Assembly: GCF_018812025.1 (NCBI RefSeq)
Contig: NC_063052.1
Span: 13,250,001-13,314,000, forward strand
Reading direction: 5' to 3'
Length of the DNA: 64,000 nt
Source of the DNA: Megalobrama amblycephala
Lineage: Eukaryota; Chordata; Actinopteri; Cypriniformes; Xenocyprididae
Shown: one piece after another, positions 1-11,400 of the stretch
Position numbering within the stretch: position 1 is the stretch's first letter
Layout of the letters: each line of letters starts with the position of its first letter
Notes under the pieces: model-generated
Seen by the model: the letters and a program-made list of their open reading frames with translations, nothing else
What the model was told of the DNA's origin: nothing
Databases searched by the model: none
Program-made: the position numbers and the translations under genes

Positions 1-2548
1 AGGAACGAAATAGTAAATCGTGCGTGCGATTGAGCAAATCGAAGGAAAGAAATAGTAAATCGTGCGTGCGATTGAGCAAATCGAAGGAAAGAAATAGTAA
101 ATTGTACGTGTGCGATTGAGCAAATCGAAGGAAAGAAATAGTAAATCGTACGTGCGATTGAGCAAATCGAAGGAAAGAAATAGTAAATCGTGCGTGCGAT
201 TGAGCAAATCGAAGGAACGAAATAGTAAATCGTGCGTGCGATTGAGCAAATCGAAGGAAAGAAATAGTAAATCGTAAACGTGCGATTGCGCAAATCAAAG
301 GAACGTAAATTGTGCGATTGAGCAAATCGAAGGAACGAAATAGTAAATCATGCGTGCGATTGAGCAAATCAAAGGAACGAAATAGTAAATCGTGCGTGCG
401 ATTGAGCAAATCGAGGGAACAAAATAGTAAATTGTGTGCGCTATTTCGCAAATCGAGTGAACATCGTACATCGTGCGTGCGATTTAGCAAATCAAAGGAA
501 CGAAATAGTAAATCGTGCGTGCGATTGAGCAGATCGAAGGAAAGAAATAGTAAACCGTGCGTGCGATTGAGCAAATCAAAGGCAAATCAAAAAGAAATAG
601 TAAATCGTGCGTGCGATTGAGCAAATCGAGGGAACGAAATAGTAAATCATGCGTGCGATTGAGCAAATCAAAGGAAAGAAATAGTAAATCGTGCGTGCGA
701 TTTAGCAAATCAAAGGAACGAAATAGTAAATTGTGCGTGCGATTGAGCAAATCAAAGGAACGAAATAGTAAATCGTGCGTGCGATTGAGCAGATCGAAGG
801 AAAGAAATAGTAAACCGTGCGTGCGATTGAGCAAATCAAATCAAAGGAAACGAAATAGTAAATTGTGTGTGCGATTGAGCAAATCAAAGGAAAGAAATAG
901 TAAATCGTGTGCGTGCGATTGAGCAAATCAAAGAGAATCGAAGGAAAGAAATAGTAAATCGTGCGTGCGATTGAGCAAATCGAAGGAAAGAAATAGTAAA
1001 TCGTGCGTGCGATTGAGCAAATCAAAGGAAAGAAATAGTAAATCGTGCGTGCGATTTAGCAAATCAAAGGAACGAAATAGTAAATCGTGCGTGCGATTGA
1101 GCAAATCAAAGGAACGAAATAGTAAATCATGCGTGCGATTGAGCAAATCAAAGGAAAGAAATAGTAAATCGTACGTGCGATTGAGCAAATCGAAGGAACG
1201 AAATAGTAAATCGTACGTGCGATTGAGCAAATCAAAGGAAAGAAATAGTAAATCGTACGTGCGATTGAGCAAATCGAAGGAACGAAATAGTAAATCGTAC
1301 GTGCGATTGAGCAAATCGAAGGAAAGAAATAGTAAATCGTACGTGCGATTGAGCAAATCGAAGGAAAGAAATAGTAAATCGTGCGTGCGATTGAGCAAAT
1401 CGAAGGAAAGAAATAGTAAATCATGCGTGCGATTGAGCAAATCAAAGGAACGAAATAGTAAATTGTGTGTGCGATTGAGCAAATCAAAGGAAAGAAATAG
1501 TAAATCGTGCGTGCGATTGAGCAAATCAAAGGAAAGAAATAGTAAATCATGCGTGCGATTGAGCAAATCAAAGGAACGAAATAGTAAATCGTGCGTGCGA
1601 TTGAGCAAATCGAGAGAAAGAAATAGTAAATCGTACGTGCGACTGAAATCGAAGGAAAGAAAAGAAATCGTACGTGCGTGAGCAAATCGAAGGAACGAAA
1701 TAGTAAATCGTACGTGCGATTGAGCAAATCGAAGGAAAGAAATAGTAAATCGTACGTGCGATTGAGCAAATCGAAGGAAAGAAATAGTAAATCGTGCGTG
1801 CGATTGAGCAAATCAAAGGAAAGAAATAGTAAATCATGCGTGCGATTGAGCAAATCAAAGGAACGAAATAGTAAATTGTGTGTGCGATTGAGCAAATCGA
1901 AGGAAAGAAATAGTAAATCATGCGTGCGATTGAGCAAATCAAAGGAACGAAATAGTAAATTGTGTGTGCGATTGAGCAAATCGAAGGAAAGAAATAGTAA
2001 ATCGTACGTGCGATTGAGCAAATCGAAGGAAAGAAATAGTAAATCGTACGTGCGATTGAGCAAATCGAAGGAAAGAAATAGTAAATCGTGCGTGCGATTG
2101 AGCAAATCGAAGGAAAGAAATAGTAAATCATGCGTGCGATTGAGCAAATCAAAGGAACGAAATAGTAAATTGTGTGTGCGATTGAGCAAATCGAAGGAAA
2201 GAAATAGTAAATCATGCGTGCGATTGAGCAAATCAAAGGAACGAAATAGTAAATCGTGCGTGCGATTGAGCAAATCGAGAGAAAGAAATAGTAAATCGTA
2301 CGTGCGATTGAGCAAATCAAAGGAAAGAAATAGTAAATCGTACGTGCGATTGAGCAAATCGAAGGAAAGAAATAGTAAATTGTGCGTGTGATTGAGCAAA
2401 TCAAAGGAAAGAAATAGTAAATTGTGTGCGATTGAGCAAATCAAAGGAACGAAATAGTAAATCGTGCGTGCGATTGAGCAAATCAAAGGAAAGAAATAGT
2501 AAATTGTGTGCGATTGAGCAAATCGAGGGAACGAAATAGTAAATCGTA
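1..2548. repeat. 42-bp minisatellite array, about 60 copies, cut by window start
   Basis: A 42-bp unit containing GCGATTGAGCAAATC, then AAGGAA(A/C)GAAATAGTAAAT and a variable CGTGC/CGTAC/CATGC/TTGTG block, repeats from base 1 to about 2548. Copies are 85-98% alike and differ at a few recurring sites. Short or irregular units occur near 270-310, 560-600, 835-950 and 1640-1680. Because 42 is a multiple of 3 and the unit has no stop in several frames, long open frames run through it on both strands. On the + strand they read as a basic 14-residue repeat (core RLSKSKERNSKS). I treat these as by-products: both strands are open and no splice site, start context or family supports coding. Each unit holds GATT...AATC and AATCG...CGATT half-palindromes. 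Confidence 0.95.
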
Positions 2549-3300
2549 CGTGCGATTTACTTTTTTTTCTTGCATTTCATGTGCGGGGCTCCGTATAGCT
2601 GAATGTTTCATCTTTTGAGGTAAGATTTGCCTTTTTTAATAATGTTTGGAGATGAAATACATTTGGACTCGCTGTTTGATAATTAAAATCAAATGTAAAG
2701 AAATTAGGGATGCACAATATAGTGGTACCATATTGGTTAATGGCCGATATTAGATTTTTATTGGGTTTATTGGATATATATTTTCGATATTGAAAATTTA
2801 ATTATGCATGCTTATTTTCACCTATTTGTACTTTTTGATTATCTTTGTCATCATATTGTCTCGAAACTGTAGTTCTTTAAATCAATAATTAAAAAAAAAT
2901 GAACAATTAAGCTTAGAAATATTTTAAAAATAATTATTTTAAAAAATAAAACAGGTAATACAAATATAAAAAAATACAAAATATAATACAAAATTAAATA
3001 AAAAATATTTAAAACAATAATTTAATAACACTGTTAAATGTAATCTTTAGTGAATATCCATTTTTCATACTGTACATAATATTTGTTATACCTAAATTCA
3101 CTCAATTGATTTTTTTATTGTTTAAAATAGTATATAATTTATAATATATTGTATTAAATAATAAGATCTGTACATGAATATAAAAAAATATAAAAGTATA
3201 AAATTATAGTATCGGTCACTCACTGGTTATCAGCCACAACATGAAAAAATGATCGGCTTATCGGTAATAACCAGAATCTCTAAATAAAACCTGTGCAAGT
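2549..3300. other. AT-rich intergenic stretch, probably a degraded transposable element
   Basis: Very AT-rich. GGGATGCACAATAT and GGCCGATATT near 2708-2752 and TATCGGTCACTCACTGG plus ATCGGCTTATCGGT near 3212-3270 resemble the ends of a dispersed fish element, but the middle is low-complexity A/T. No coding potential seen. Confidence 0.4.
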
Positions 3301-4319
3301 ATAAATGCATAATGCTTCAGAATGTATTAATCATGAGAAATGTGTAGAGCTGGTTAGGACGGTACTATTGCATCATTTCCTTGACAAAAGCATCACTGGA
3401 CGCTGTGACGAAAAGGATCGCTGCTCTAGAGAACAAGATTGTTTGAGAAGGAGCCAACCTCTAATTCTTACACTACCATCCCTTTCTTTTCTTGTAAAAA
3501 ATGCCTCCTGTGACCTCTGACCCTAATGCTTAAGATCCACTCCATTTCTTTCTGCTACTCTGCCTTCATCACTATTGTCCACGGGGATGGAGCACTGATT
3601 GTCATGGTGAGCATGGTTTACCTGACCACGCCTGCTCTGAATTATGGTCACCATAAAAGCGGAAGGTGTCCGTTTTCAAACAACCGTACCCCCCCAACAA
3701 AACTCTGTATGCTTGAGTAAAAAATATAAGAAGATCTTCACATACAAGTCTTCCCTGTGGGGAGGCGGTGCGATCCAGCTTCATTCTGTCTTTGCTTTTC
3801 TCAAACACAGTCTTTCAGATTCTGCCCCGAAAGTATTATTTTATAAGGAGTATATATATAATGGTAATTTAATATAAGTTTTGACTTGAAATAAATGTGT
3901 GAATGCTTGATTATTTTCTCAAATAAAACACTCCATGAAGCACACACATACGCAGACACAACACACACACACACACACGTAACTCACAGGCAAACATTCA
4001 CTGGTTCGGCAAGTGCTAAACATGCTGCTTGTGATGATTCAATAAAATCCCATTTTGTGTCTGTGTCTTTGTTTGTTGTGTCCTTGTTTTTGTGCGTGTC
4101 GAACAGCTGAGTTAGGCTTGATTTCATTTCAATGCAAGGTTGCATAAGAGAAATTGTTCAGGGTAATTATTAGGAGTCCCGGGTACAGAGGGATGTAAAG
4201 TGCAAGCATGTATAGCAGCTGTGGTTACATAATTAAAGGTTGTAGATGAAGTGAAAGAGGCGTTCTCTCACTAACTACAGAGCCTTCATTATCTGCTTTT
4301 CTGCAGAAGACAATTTTAA
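3301..4319. other. Intergenic sequence without a recognisable gene; CA repeat at 3958-3978
   Basis: Only short open frames occur, none with splice sites or family similarity I can recognise. A short CA microsatellite lies near 3958-3978. No other feature seen. Confidence 0.5.
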
Positions 4320-4581
4320 TGTTGGGTACAACACAGTATTTAATGAATATGTGTAGTATGAATGTAATCCGGACGCACTACACTCGCCATGTTGTCATTG
4401 TCATGTGACCTACCAGTGATATTTGCGTCACTGCCATTCATAAATTCATAAAGTGTCCATCGGATGTGCACTTCAGAATCTTAGTGGAAGTAATAAGACA
4501 TCCGTGTACTTTTTGCCTACTGTTTTATGAATGTGGTGAATTCATACTCTTTTTACATTCGGTTTTTCGCCTATGTGACTT
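4320..4581 (+). repeat. Dispersed fish repeat (family R), interrupted by the foldback element
   Basis: Resembles 21228-21545 and 28543-28910: shared blocks include AGTATGAATGTAATCC, GTCACTGCCATTCA, AAGTGTCCATCG and CTACTGTTTTATGAATG. The family's right end (GATTTCGGATGCAGCC) resumes at 5901, so the element at 4582-5900 inserted into this copy. Confidence 0.6.
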
Positions 4582-5900
4582 CTACGGTGGCCCAGTAGTG
4601 CACAACACAACGAAATTAAAAAAGCAAACATAAGTTCACAACACAACGAAATCGAGACACAACACAACAGAATCGAGCCACAACACAACGGAATAAAGCC
4701 ACAACACAACGAAATCGAGCCACAACACAACGGAATCAAGCCACAACACAACGGAAATGCTCCCGACCACTAGGGGGCTCTCAGAGCTCGGTAAAGTTAG
4801 TTTTCCTTGCCACTGTTCTATAGAGTCGGCAGTAATATCAATACCACGATTAGTTTAAACAGTATGTAACCACTGCATATCGACATGAAATATTAATTCA
4901 ATATCACCTACGTGCAAAATAGCTTCATATTTAGGCCTATACTTGTGAATGATTTGACGCGCTACCACGGCGCATGATGAAGGGAACGTCTGCCAATCCC
5001 ACTAAGTGGTTAAAACGTATAATTTGTATTCATTAAAATTACTTTTAACATTTAAAAACAGACATATTCAAATTCCAAAGCTTGTCAGTATTACCAACAG
5101 GAACTAACAACCTTTGGAATTTGAACATGTCTGTTTTTAAATGTTAAAAGTAATTTTAATGAATACAAATTATACGTTTTAACCACTTGGTGGAACTGGC
5201 AGACGTTCCCTTCATCATGATTCGTGGTATCGCGTCAAATCATTCACAAGTATAAATATGAAGCTATTGTGAACGTAGTTGATTTTTAATTAATATACCA
5301 TGTCGATATACAATGCTTACATACTTAAAACTAATCATGGTATTGATATCTTTGTAAAACTGTCGACTTTATAGAACAGTGGCAAGGAATAGTAATATTA
5401 CCTAGCTCTGAGAGCCCCCAAGTGGTCGGGAGCATTTCCGTTGTGTTGTGGCTTGATTCCGTTGTGTTGTGGTTTAATTCCGTTGTGTTGTGGCTTGATT
5501 CCGTTGTGTTGTGGCTTGATTCCGTTGTGTTGTGGCTTATTCCGTTGTGTTGTGGTTTAATTCCGTTGTGTTGTGGCTTGATTCCGTTGTGTTGTGGCTT
5601 ATTCCGTTGTGTTGTGGTTTAATTCCGTTGTGTTGTGGCTTGATTCCGTTGTGTTGTGGTTTAATTCCGTTGTGTTGTGGTTTAATTCCGTTGTGTTGTG
5701 GCTTATTCCGTTGTGTTGTGGTTTAATTCCGTTGTGTTGTGGCTTATTCCGTTGTGTTGTGGTTTAATTCCGTTGTGTTGTGGTTTAATTCCGTTGTGTT
5801 GTGGCTTTATTTCGTTGTGTTGTGGCTTGTTTCCGTTGTGTTGTGAACTTATGTTTGCTTTTTTAATTTCGTTGTGTTGTGCACTACTGGGCCACCGTAG
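4582..5900. mobile_element. Foldback (palindromic) DNA element with terminal 21-bp tandem arrays
   Basis: The ends are inverted: CTACGGTGGCCCAGTAGTG at 4582 and its complement ending at 5900. Inside lie tandem CACAACACAACGGAAT-type units of about 21 bp: roughly 7 on the left (4600-4760) and 20 on the right (5437-5870, opposite strand). The inner arms, 4760-5085 and 5110-5440, are long inverted copies of each other around a short loop near 5090-5105. No transposase frame is present, so it is non-autonomous; I cannot assign a superfamily because no clear target duplication is visible. Confidence 0.85.
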
Positions 5901-6194
5901 GATTTCGGATGCAGCCCACTTTAAAGTCACAATGAAACAGAAGTATCGACAGATATTTTCTTCTGGATTGTGAAGCAAATGATCAATTATCTGTTGTTGA
6001 CTGGATGAAGGCAGATCTGAATTAAAGCTTGCAGTTGATTGTAGAGGAGAGGGGTTTAAGTGGATTAATTACTGGAGAAGTCCGGCATAAGTCCCCAGTC
6101 GCTTCACCGGAAGGCCGAGGTATGACATTCTGAGTAAAACATTGTTGTAAAAAATATGCATGGATGAACTGGGGGCCAGTTGCATGAATTTAGC
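5901..6194. other. Right end of family R copy, then unassigned intergenic sequence
   Basis: GATTTCGGATGCAGCC at 5901 continues the repeat broken by the foldback element. The rest shows no gene, and the short open frames across the junction are by-products. Confidence 0.4.
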
Positions 6195-6420
6195 TACTGT
6201 TAAAGGGTGAAAAATCATTTACAATCAAAAATGAAAATCATTTACTCACCCTCAAGTTGTTCCAAACCTGTATGAATTTCTTTCTTCTGCTAAAAACAAA
6301 AGAAGATATTTTGAAGAATGAACAGTTGATGGACCCCATTGACTTCCATATTATTTTTTTTTCCATACTATGAAAGTCAATTCCATATTCTACAAAATAC
6401 CTTCTTTCAACCTCAGTGTA
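6195..6420. mobile_element. Palindromic MITE fragment with a GTTCACCC-type end
   Basis: TACTCACCCTCAAGTTGTTC and AAAAGAAGATATTTTGAAGA are internal blocks of the very abundant cyprinid elements with TTAAAGGG(A/T)TAGTTCACCC ends (compatible with the published Angel-type MITEs, named from memory). Confidence 0.6.
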
Positions 6421-6422
6421 AG

Positions 6423-6626
6423 TCTTTGGGATGTGCTGAAGTAGACTTTACAGAGTGCTCACCTCTTGCATTGTCAATACAAGATCTTGACCAAAAAATG
6501 ATGAACCTCTTGATGGATATAAATGTTGTGATGGCAAGAGGTGCATCAATTTTTGGTCAAGATCTTGTATTGACAATGCAAGAGGTGAGCACTCTGTAAA
6601 GTCTACTTCAACACATCCCAAAGAAT
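6423..6626. repeat. Near-perfect 200-bp hairpin
   Basis: Bases from about 6423 match the reverse complement of those ending at about 6626. About 60 bp of each arm (from TGAAGTAGAC to GACCAAAAA on the left) pair without mismatch, and the fold continues with a few mismatches almost to the centre near 6524. Transcription would give a long single-hairpin RNA. No coding content. Confidence 0.85.
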
Positions 6627-6636
6627 TTCAATGAAA

Positions 6637-6905
6637 TTAAAGGGTTAGTTCACCCAAAAATGAAAATGCTTTCATTAATTACTCACCCTCATGCCGTTCC
6701 ACACATGTAAGACCTTCATTGATCTTCGGAACACAAATTAAGATATTTTAGTTGAAATCCGATGGCTCAGTGAGGCCTCCATAGGGAGCAATGACATTTC
6801 CTCTCTCAAGATCAATTAATGTACTAAAAACACATTTAAATCAGTTAATGAGAGTACAGTGGTTCAATATTAATATTATAAAGCGACGAGAATTTTTTGG
6901 TGCAC
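6637..6905. mobile_element. Left part of a TTAA-ended MITE
   Basis: Starts TTAAAGGGTTAGTTCACCC and continues with blocks shared with 11640-11880 and, reversed, 17560-17816 (for example TCAGTGAGGC, GTGGTTCAATATTAATATTA). No matching right end is obvious nearby. Confidence 0.6.
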
Positions 6906-7382
6906 CAAAAAAAAAACCCAAAAAAACCCAACTTATTTAGTGATGGCCGATTTCAAAACACTGCTTGAAGATTCGGAGCACAATGAATCAATGAATCACC
7001 TTTAAGGTCTGGACTGATTCTTCATGCTCTCTGAACCATTCTTTCACAATTTTAACCCTTGACATTGTCATCCTGGAATATGGTCATCATGTGTCTTCCT
7101 ACATAGTTGTTTAAGAAATGAAAAGCTACACACTCCATCTTCAATGGTTAAAAGAACTGTTTCCAAACATATAACATGCTATAAACATAATAATCACTGT
7201 AATAATGATCCAGTCATAGATATTAAGTATTTGCCTATTAAAATCCAAACAGTAACTTTTTTTGGCTGGGCAGTGTATTGTTGACTTGTTACTTACATTA
7301 TCTCAGATGTTTCCAAGAATGTTTAAATCTAGAGAAATAAGCAATTTTAACCAGGACATGGAGGTCCGTAGGCTGTATTGTT
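6906..7382. other. Intergenic sequence, no gene seen
   Basis: No open frame, RNA gene or repeat family I can name. An A-rich run lies near 6905-6930. Confidence 0.4.
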
Positions 7383-7445
7383 CTACGCCTTCCCTATTCT
7401 ACTTACGGAACGTTATTTTCCATAAGTAGAATAGGGAAGGCGTAG
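7383..7445. repeat. Perfect 23-bp inverted repeat with a 17-nt loop
   Basis: CTACGCCTTCCCTATTCTAC at 7383 is the start of a 23-bp arm, complemented exactly at 7423-7445. It is probably the fold point of a palindromic element whose right end is at 7809. Confidence 0.85.
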
Positions 7446-7809
7446 GACATAGAATGCGGAATGCGGAAACCGGAAGTACATTCAAGGCGTTATTTTGTGT
7501 TTATAAAGCATATACAGTTGTATTTTTATTTATTTTTTTCGAAAATAACCTATCGTTTCACTAGATAAGACCCTTATTCCTCGTCTGGGATCATGTAGAG
7601 CTCTTTGAAGCTGCACTGAAACTGTAATTTTGACCTTCAACCGTCTGGAGGCCATTGAAGTCCACTATATGGAGAAAAATCCTGGAATGTTTTCATCAAA
7701 AACCTTCATTTCTTTTCAACTGAAGAAAGAAAGACATGAACATCTTGGATGACATGGGGGTGAGTAAATTATCAGGAAAAGTTTATTTAAAAGTGGACTA
7801 ATCCTTTAA
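7446..7809. mobile_element. Right half of a palindromic TTAA-ended MITE
   Basis: Shares CTAGATAAGACCCTTATT, GAAGTCCACTATA and GAAAGACATGAACATCTTGG with the full-length elements at 18122-18962 and 30012-30887, and ends GGACTAATCCTTTAA at 7809. Confidence 0.7.
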
Positions 7810-8189
7810 CATGATTTCTGCCCGAATCCTGTCAGATTTTTCCCCTGGCTGTGAGGTGAAAACATGATTCCTCGCTCTTTGTTTTGAATAGGCGACCTCT
7901 AGCGGCGAAAAACTACATATTGTGCCTTTAAGCTGACTTGACAAGCTTATACATGCCTTATACCAGCCTGCACCAACTAATGACCAGCTTGGACCAGTTT
8001 ATTATTTTAAACCTCAACCTACCTGTCAAATAGCCTGAATGTTTCTTTAGAGCACATCTAACCTGTTACTGAGGAAAAAACACTGCTCTTTCTCAAATGA
8101 ATTCAGGAAAAAGACATTTCCATACACCCCCTTTCATGTCATATTGTGAAGAAGACTTTTACAGCTTTACCTAACCCTACCAGCTGGAG

Positions 8190-8421
8190 CCGGGAGCTCT
8201 GATCTCCGTTACCGGCGGGTTGCGTCATGCTGCGCCGCAGAGGTGATGCAAGAGTCCGGCGCTGTGTGTTCACGTACGCCACGCCTCCTCCCGGTGCTGT
8301 TTCCTGCTTTCCAAACTAGACTCTTACAGACGCAATGAAGTCATAGAGCACAAACCCTCCGAGACTCTTCATCATCATTATTCTGTTAAACCTGTGACTT
8401 CTGAACACCTTTATTCATCCG
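8190..8421 (+). promoter_or_regulatory. sesn2: sesn2 promoter / 5' UTR
   Basis: GC-rich, CpG-containing stretch just upstream of the predicted start codon, without a TATA box. It holds TGATGCAAG at 8244-8252, which fits the ATF4-C/EBP composite element (TGATGNAAN), close to TGCGTCAT at 8221-8228. Mammalian SESN2 is a known ATF4 target, so stress induction through this site is plausible. Short upstream ATGs, including a three-codon frame at 8335, lie between it and the main start. The transcription start cannot be fixed from sequence. Confidence 0.55.
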
Positions 8422-8427
8422 ATGAAG
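8422..8427 (+). CDS. sesn2: sesn2 coding exon 1 (Met-Lys only)
   Basis: ATGAAG is followed directly by donor GTGAGC. Joined in phase 0 to the next exon it reads [11 protein letters not shown]. Only two codons are coding; the rest of the exon is 5' UTR. Confidence 0.7.
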
Positions 8428-11400
8428 GTGAGCTCATTCAGCCGGTCTGACCGAGTCACTTGTGTCTGTGTCAGCGTCTAGACTGTCTGTTTTACACGGC
8501 CCACTTTTAAAGTTTGTAGTCTGAAATATCAGTTGCAATGTTCGTTAAAGTCTTGTTATTGGTCTATTTGAACTAGCGATGTCCATTTTTGCGAATCTTT
8601 TAGTTGTTCGTTTTAGTGAATTCTGTAAAACCTGTTCACCGAACCGGTTCGAATGATTTATTTATGAATCGGTCCAGTCGGTTTTGTGTCTGTCAACGAC
8701 TCACTGACTCATTGAACCCAGAACCGTTTCTTTTGAACATGTCCGAGTCGTATTGACCCTGACAACTGATGAATTGATGGATAATTTGGGGGTGTGTCGC
8801 CCGTTTGACTGATATGAGGCGAAACATAAGACATCTTTTAAGACATCTTATGTGAAATATGTTTATGATTTGATTGTTTGACAGTTTAGTCAATAAGAAA
8901 CCGAATTGATTTTAATTAACCGTACGATGACGCAAAGAACCACTGAATCGTGTTCTTTAAATTAACTGTTCGAACGAACCGATTTGCTCAAATGATTCGG
9001 AGTCTCTCAACCATTTAGTTGTTAGTAAGCAGTTATCAGCATAAACTGGAATGACAGCTTGGTGCCAGTTGTATGATAATGCACATTAATATCTCTCTGA
9101 TAAAAGAAGTATTATATTTTCTCGAAACCTTTTAACTAGACAACAAAGAGCCTTTATATGCTCTACATCTCTATTGTCTCTCTTTGTTTTTCTCAGGAGG
9201 AAGCAGGAGTTGACGTACCCCAGGCGTTGCCCTCTGGGCCCAGTGCCTTTATCCCAATTGAAGAGGTGTGGTGTTGTTTTTTAACATCTTTGTTTTTGTG
9301 TTTATGGTATTGGTGCAACAAATTCTGATCTGTTTGACTGTTTCTTTAGGTCAGGGTTTTCCAATATGTGTTGTGTGAGGGAAATTGCAAGGGTTTTTTA
9401 GGTTTATGAAAAGCTAATATTTAATTAAATCATAAAAAAATGAAATTAGAATCAAAATAACAATCAAACTCATGAATGACCAAATTGAACATGAGCAAAA
9501 TTTTCATGGGGATTTTTTTTTGACCTCGGGCGAAACTCCTGATTGCACAGGTGATTCCTGTATTTTGCATGTGAAATTTCTCTGAGTGACAGTAAATGTG
9601 ACCGCCCCTTTAAATGATAGATGTAGTGTTGTTGTCAGTGTTTACTGTTCACTGAATATCTGTATGTGTCAGATTCTGGAGGAAGGGTCCGCACAGGAAG
9701 TGATGTCAGAGGCTCTGTTGTCAGAAGGACGTGCCGATCATATCATCATGGCGATGGGGCTGCATCCCACCTACTTGACCTGTTTCCTGCGCACCCAGCA
9801 TGCTTTGCTCCAGCTGGATGGCCCTCTGCCTTTGTCATGGAGACATTTTATAATCATCCTGGTGAGGGAGGAAGTTTATATTTTCGTTTGGTGCAAAAGT
9901 TTTAAATATGCACAAATGAGTATGTGTTTATAATATACACTACCAGTCAAAAGTTTGGAAACATTACTATTTTAATGTTTTTGAACAAAGTCTCTTATGC
10001 TCATTAAGGCTGCATTTATTTCATAATAAATACAGAAAAAACATTAATATTGTAAAATATTATTACAATTTAAAATTATGGTTTTCTATTTTAATATACT
10101 TTAAAATATAATTTATTTCTGTGATGCAAAGCTGAATTTTCAGCATCATTACTCCAGTCTTCAGTGTCACATTATCCTTCAGAAATCATTCTAATATGCT
10201 GATTTGATACTCATTATTAATGTTGGACACAGTTGTGTTGCTTAATATTTTTTTGGAACCTGTGATACTTTTTTCAGGATTCATTGATGAATAAAAAGTT
10301 AAAAATAACAGCATTTATTCAAAATAGAAATATTTTCTAACAATATAAATCTTTACTATCACTTTTTATCAATTTAACACATCTGTGCTGAATAAAAGTA
10401 TTAATTTCTTTAAAAAAAATAAAGAAATAAAAATTACTGACCCCAAACTTTTGAATGATAGTGTATATTGTTACAAAAGATTTCTATTTTAAATAAATGC
10501 TGATATTTTTTAACTTTTTATTCATCAAAGAATCCTGAAAAAATATCACAGGTTATAAAATAATATTAAGTAGCACAACTGTTTCCAACACTGATAATAA
10601 ATCAGCATATTAAAATGATTTCTGAAGGATCATGTGACACTGAAGACTGGATTTAATGATGCTGACAATTCAGCTTTGCATCACAGAAATAAATTATATT
10701 TTAAAGTATATTAAAATAGAAAACCATAATTTTAAATTGTAATAATATTTCACAATGTTATTGTTTTTTCTGTATTTATTATGAAATAAATGCAGCCTTA
10801 ATGAGCATAAGAGACTTTGTTGAAAAACATTAAAAATAGTAATGTTGCCAAACTTTTGACTGGTAGTGTACACAAATACAAAGTTCTGTCATGAAACTCT
10901 AGATGGCACAAGCTTATAGGTCCTTAAAGGGAACTAACCTTTTAACTCAATCTGCCAAATCCATTGTCATATCCGTAGTCAAATTGTCATATCCATTACC
11001 ATGCCAAACACTACGAGAGTGGCCATGAAAGAACAGTCGTTTTCTCTGTCTTTGCAGGCGTCTGCACGTCACCAGTGCTCGTATTTAGTGCAGCACCACA
11101 GCTCTGCTTTTCTGCTGGCTGGTGGAGACGAGTCCTGGCTTAGAGGACTTGACTGTGCACCACCTAAAATACAGCACCTGCAGACGCTCAACAAGCTGCT
11201 CGCACACAGACCCTGGATCATCACCCAGGAACATATACAGGTAAAACGCAGAGATCATCAGTGTTGGGGAAGATGCTTTGAAATTCAAGAAAATGGGAGA
11301 TGTGTTAATAAAATTCATTTTAAATTTCATTAGAATGTGTCTGTGAAGATCTTTTATTATAGCTTGTCAAATTTGCCTCTATTTCGGTGTGAGCAAAAAC

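Noticed and set aside
312..2486. Long open frames in the 42-bp array as repetitive protein genes
   Set aside because: Open on both strands because the period is a multiple of 3; no start context, splice sites or family similarity.
4600..5870. CRISPR-like array of 21-bp units
   Set aside because: Units are contiguous without unique spacers, lie on opposite strands of a palindrome, and the host is a vertebrate.
8221..8240. NRF2 antioxidant response element in the sesn2 promoter
   Set aside because: TGCGTCATGC lacks the GC at the spacing needed for TGACNNNGC on either strand.
8973..8990. GATTTGCTCA shared with the minisatellite unit (reverse strand)
   Set aside because: Ten bases only; expected by chance in 64 kb.
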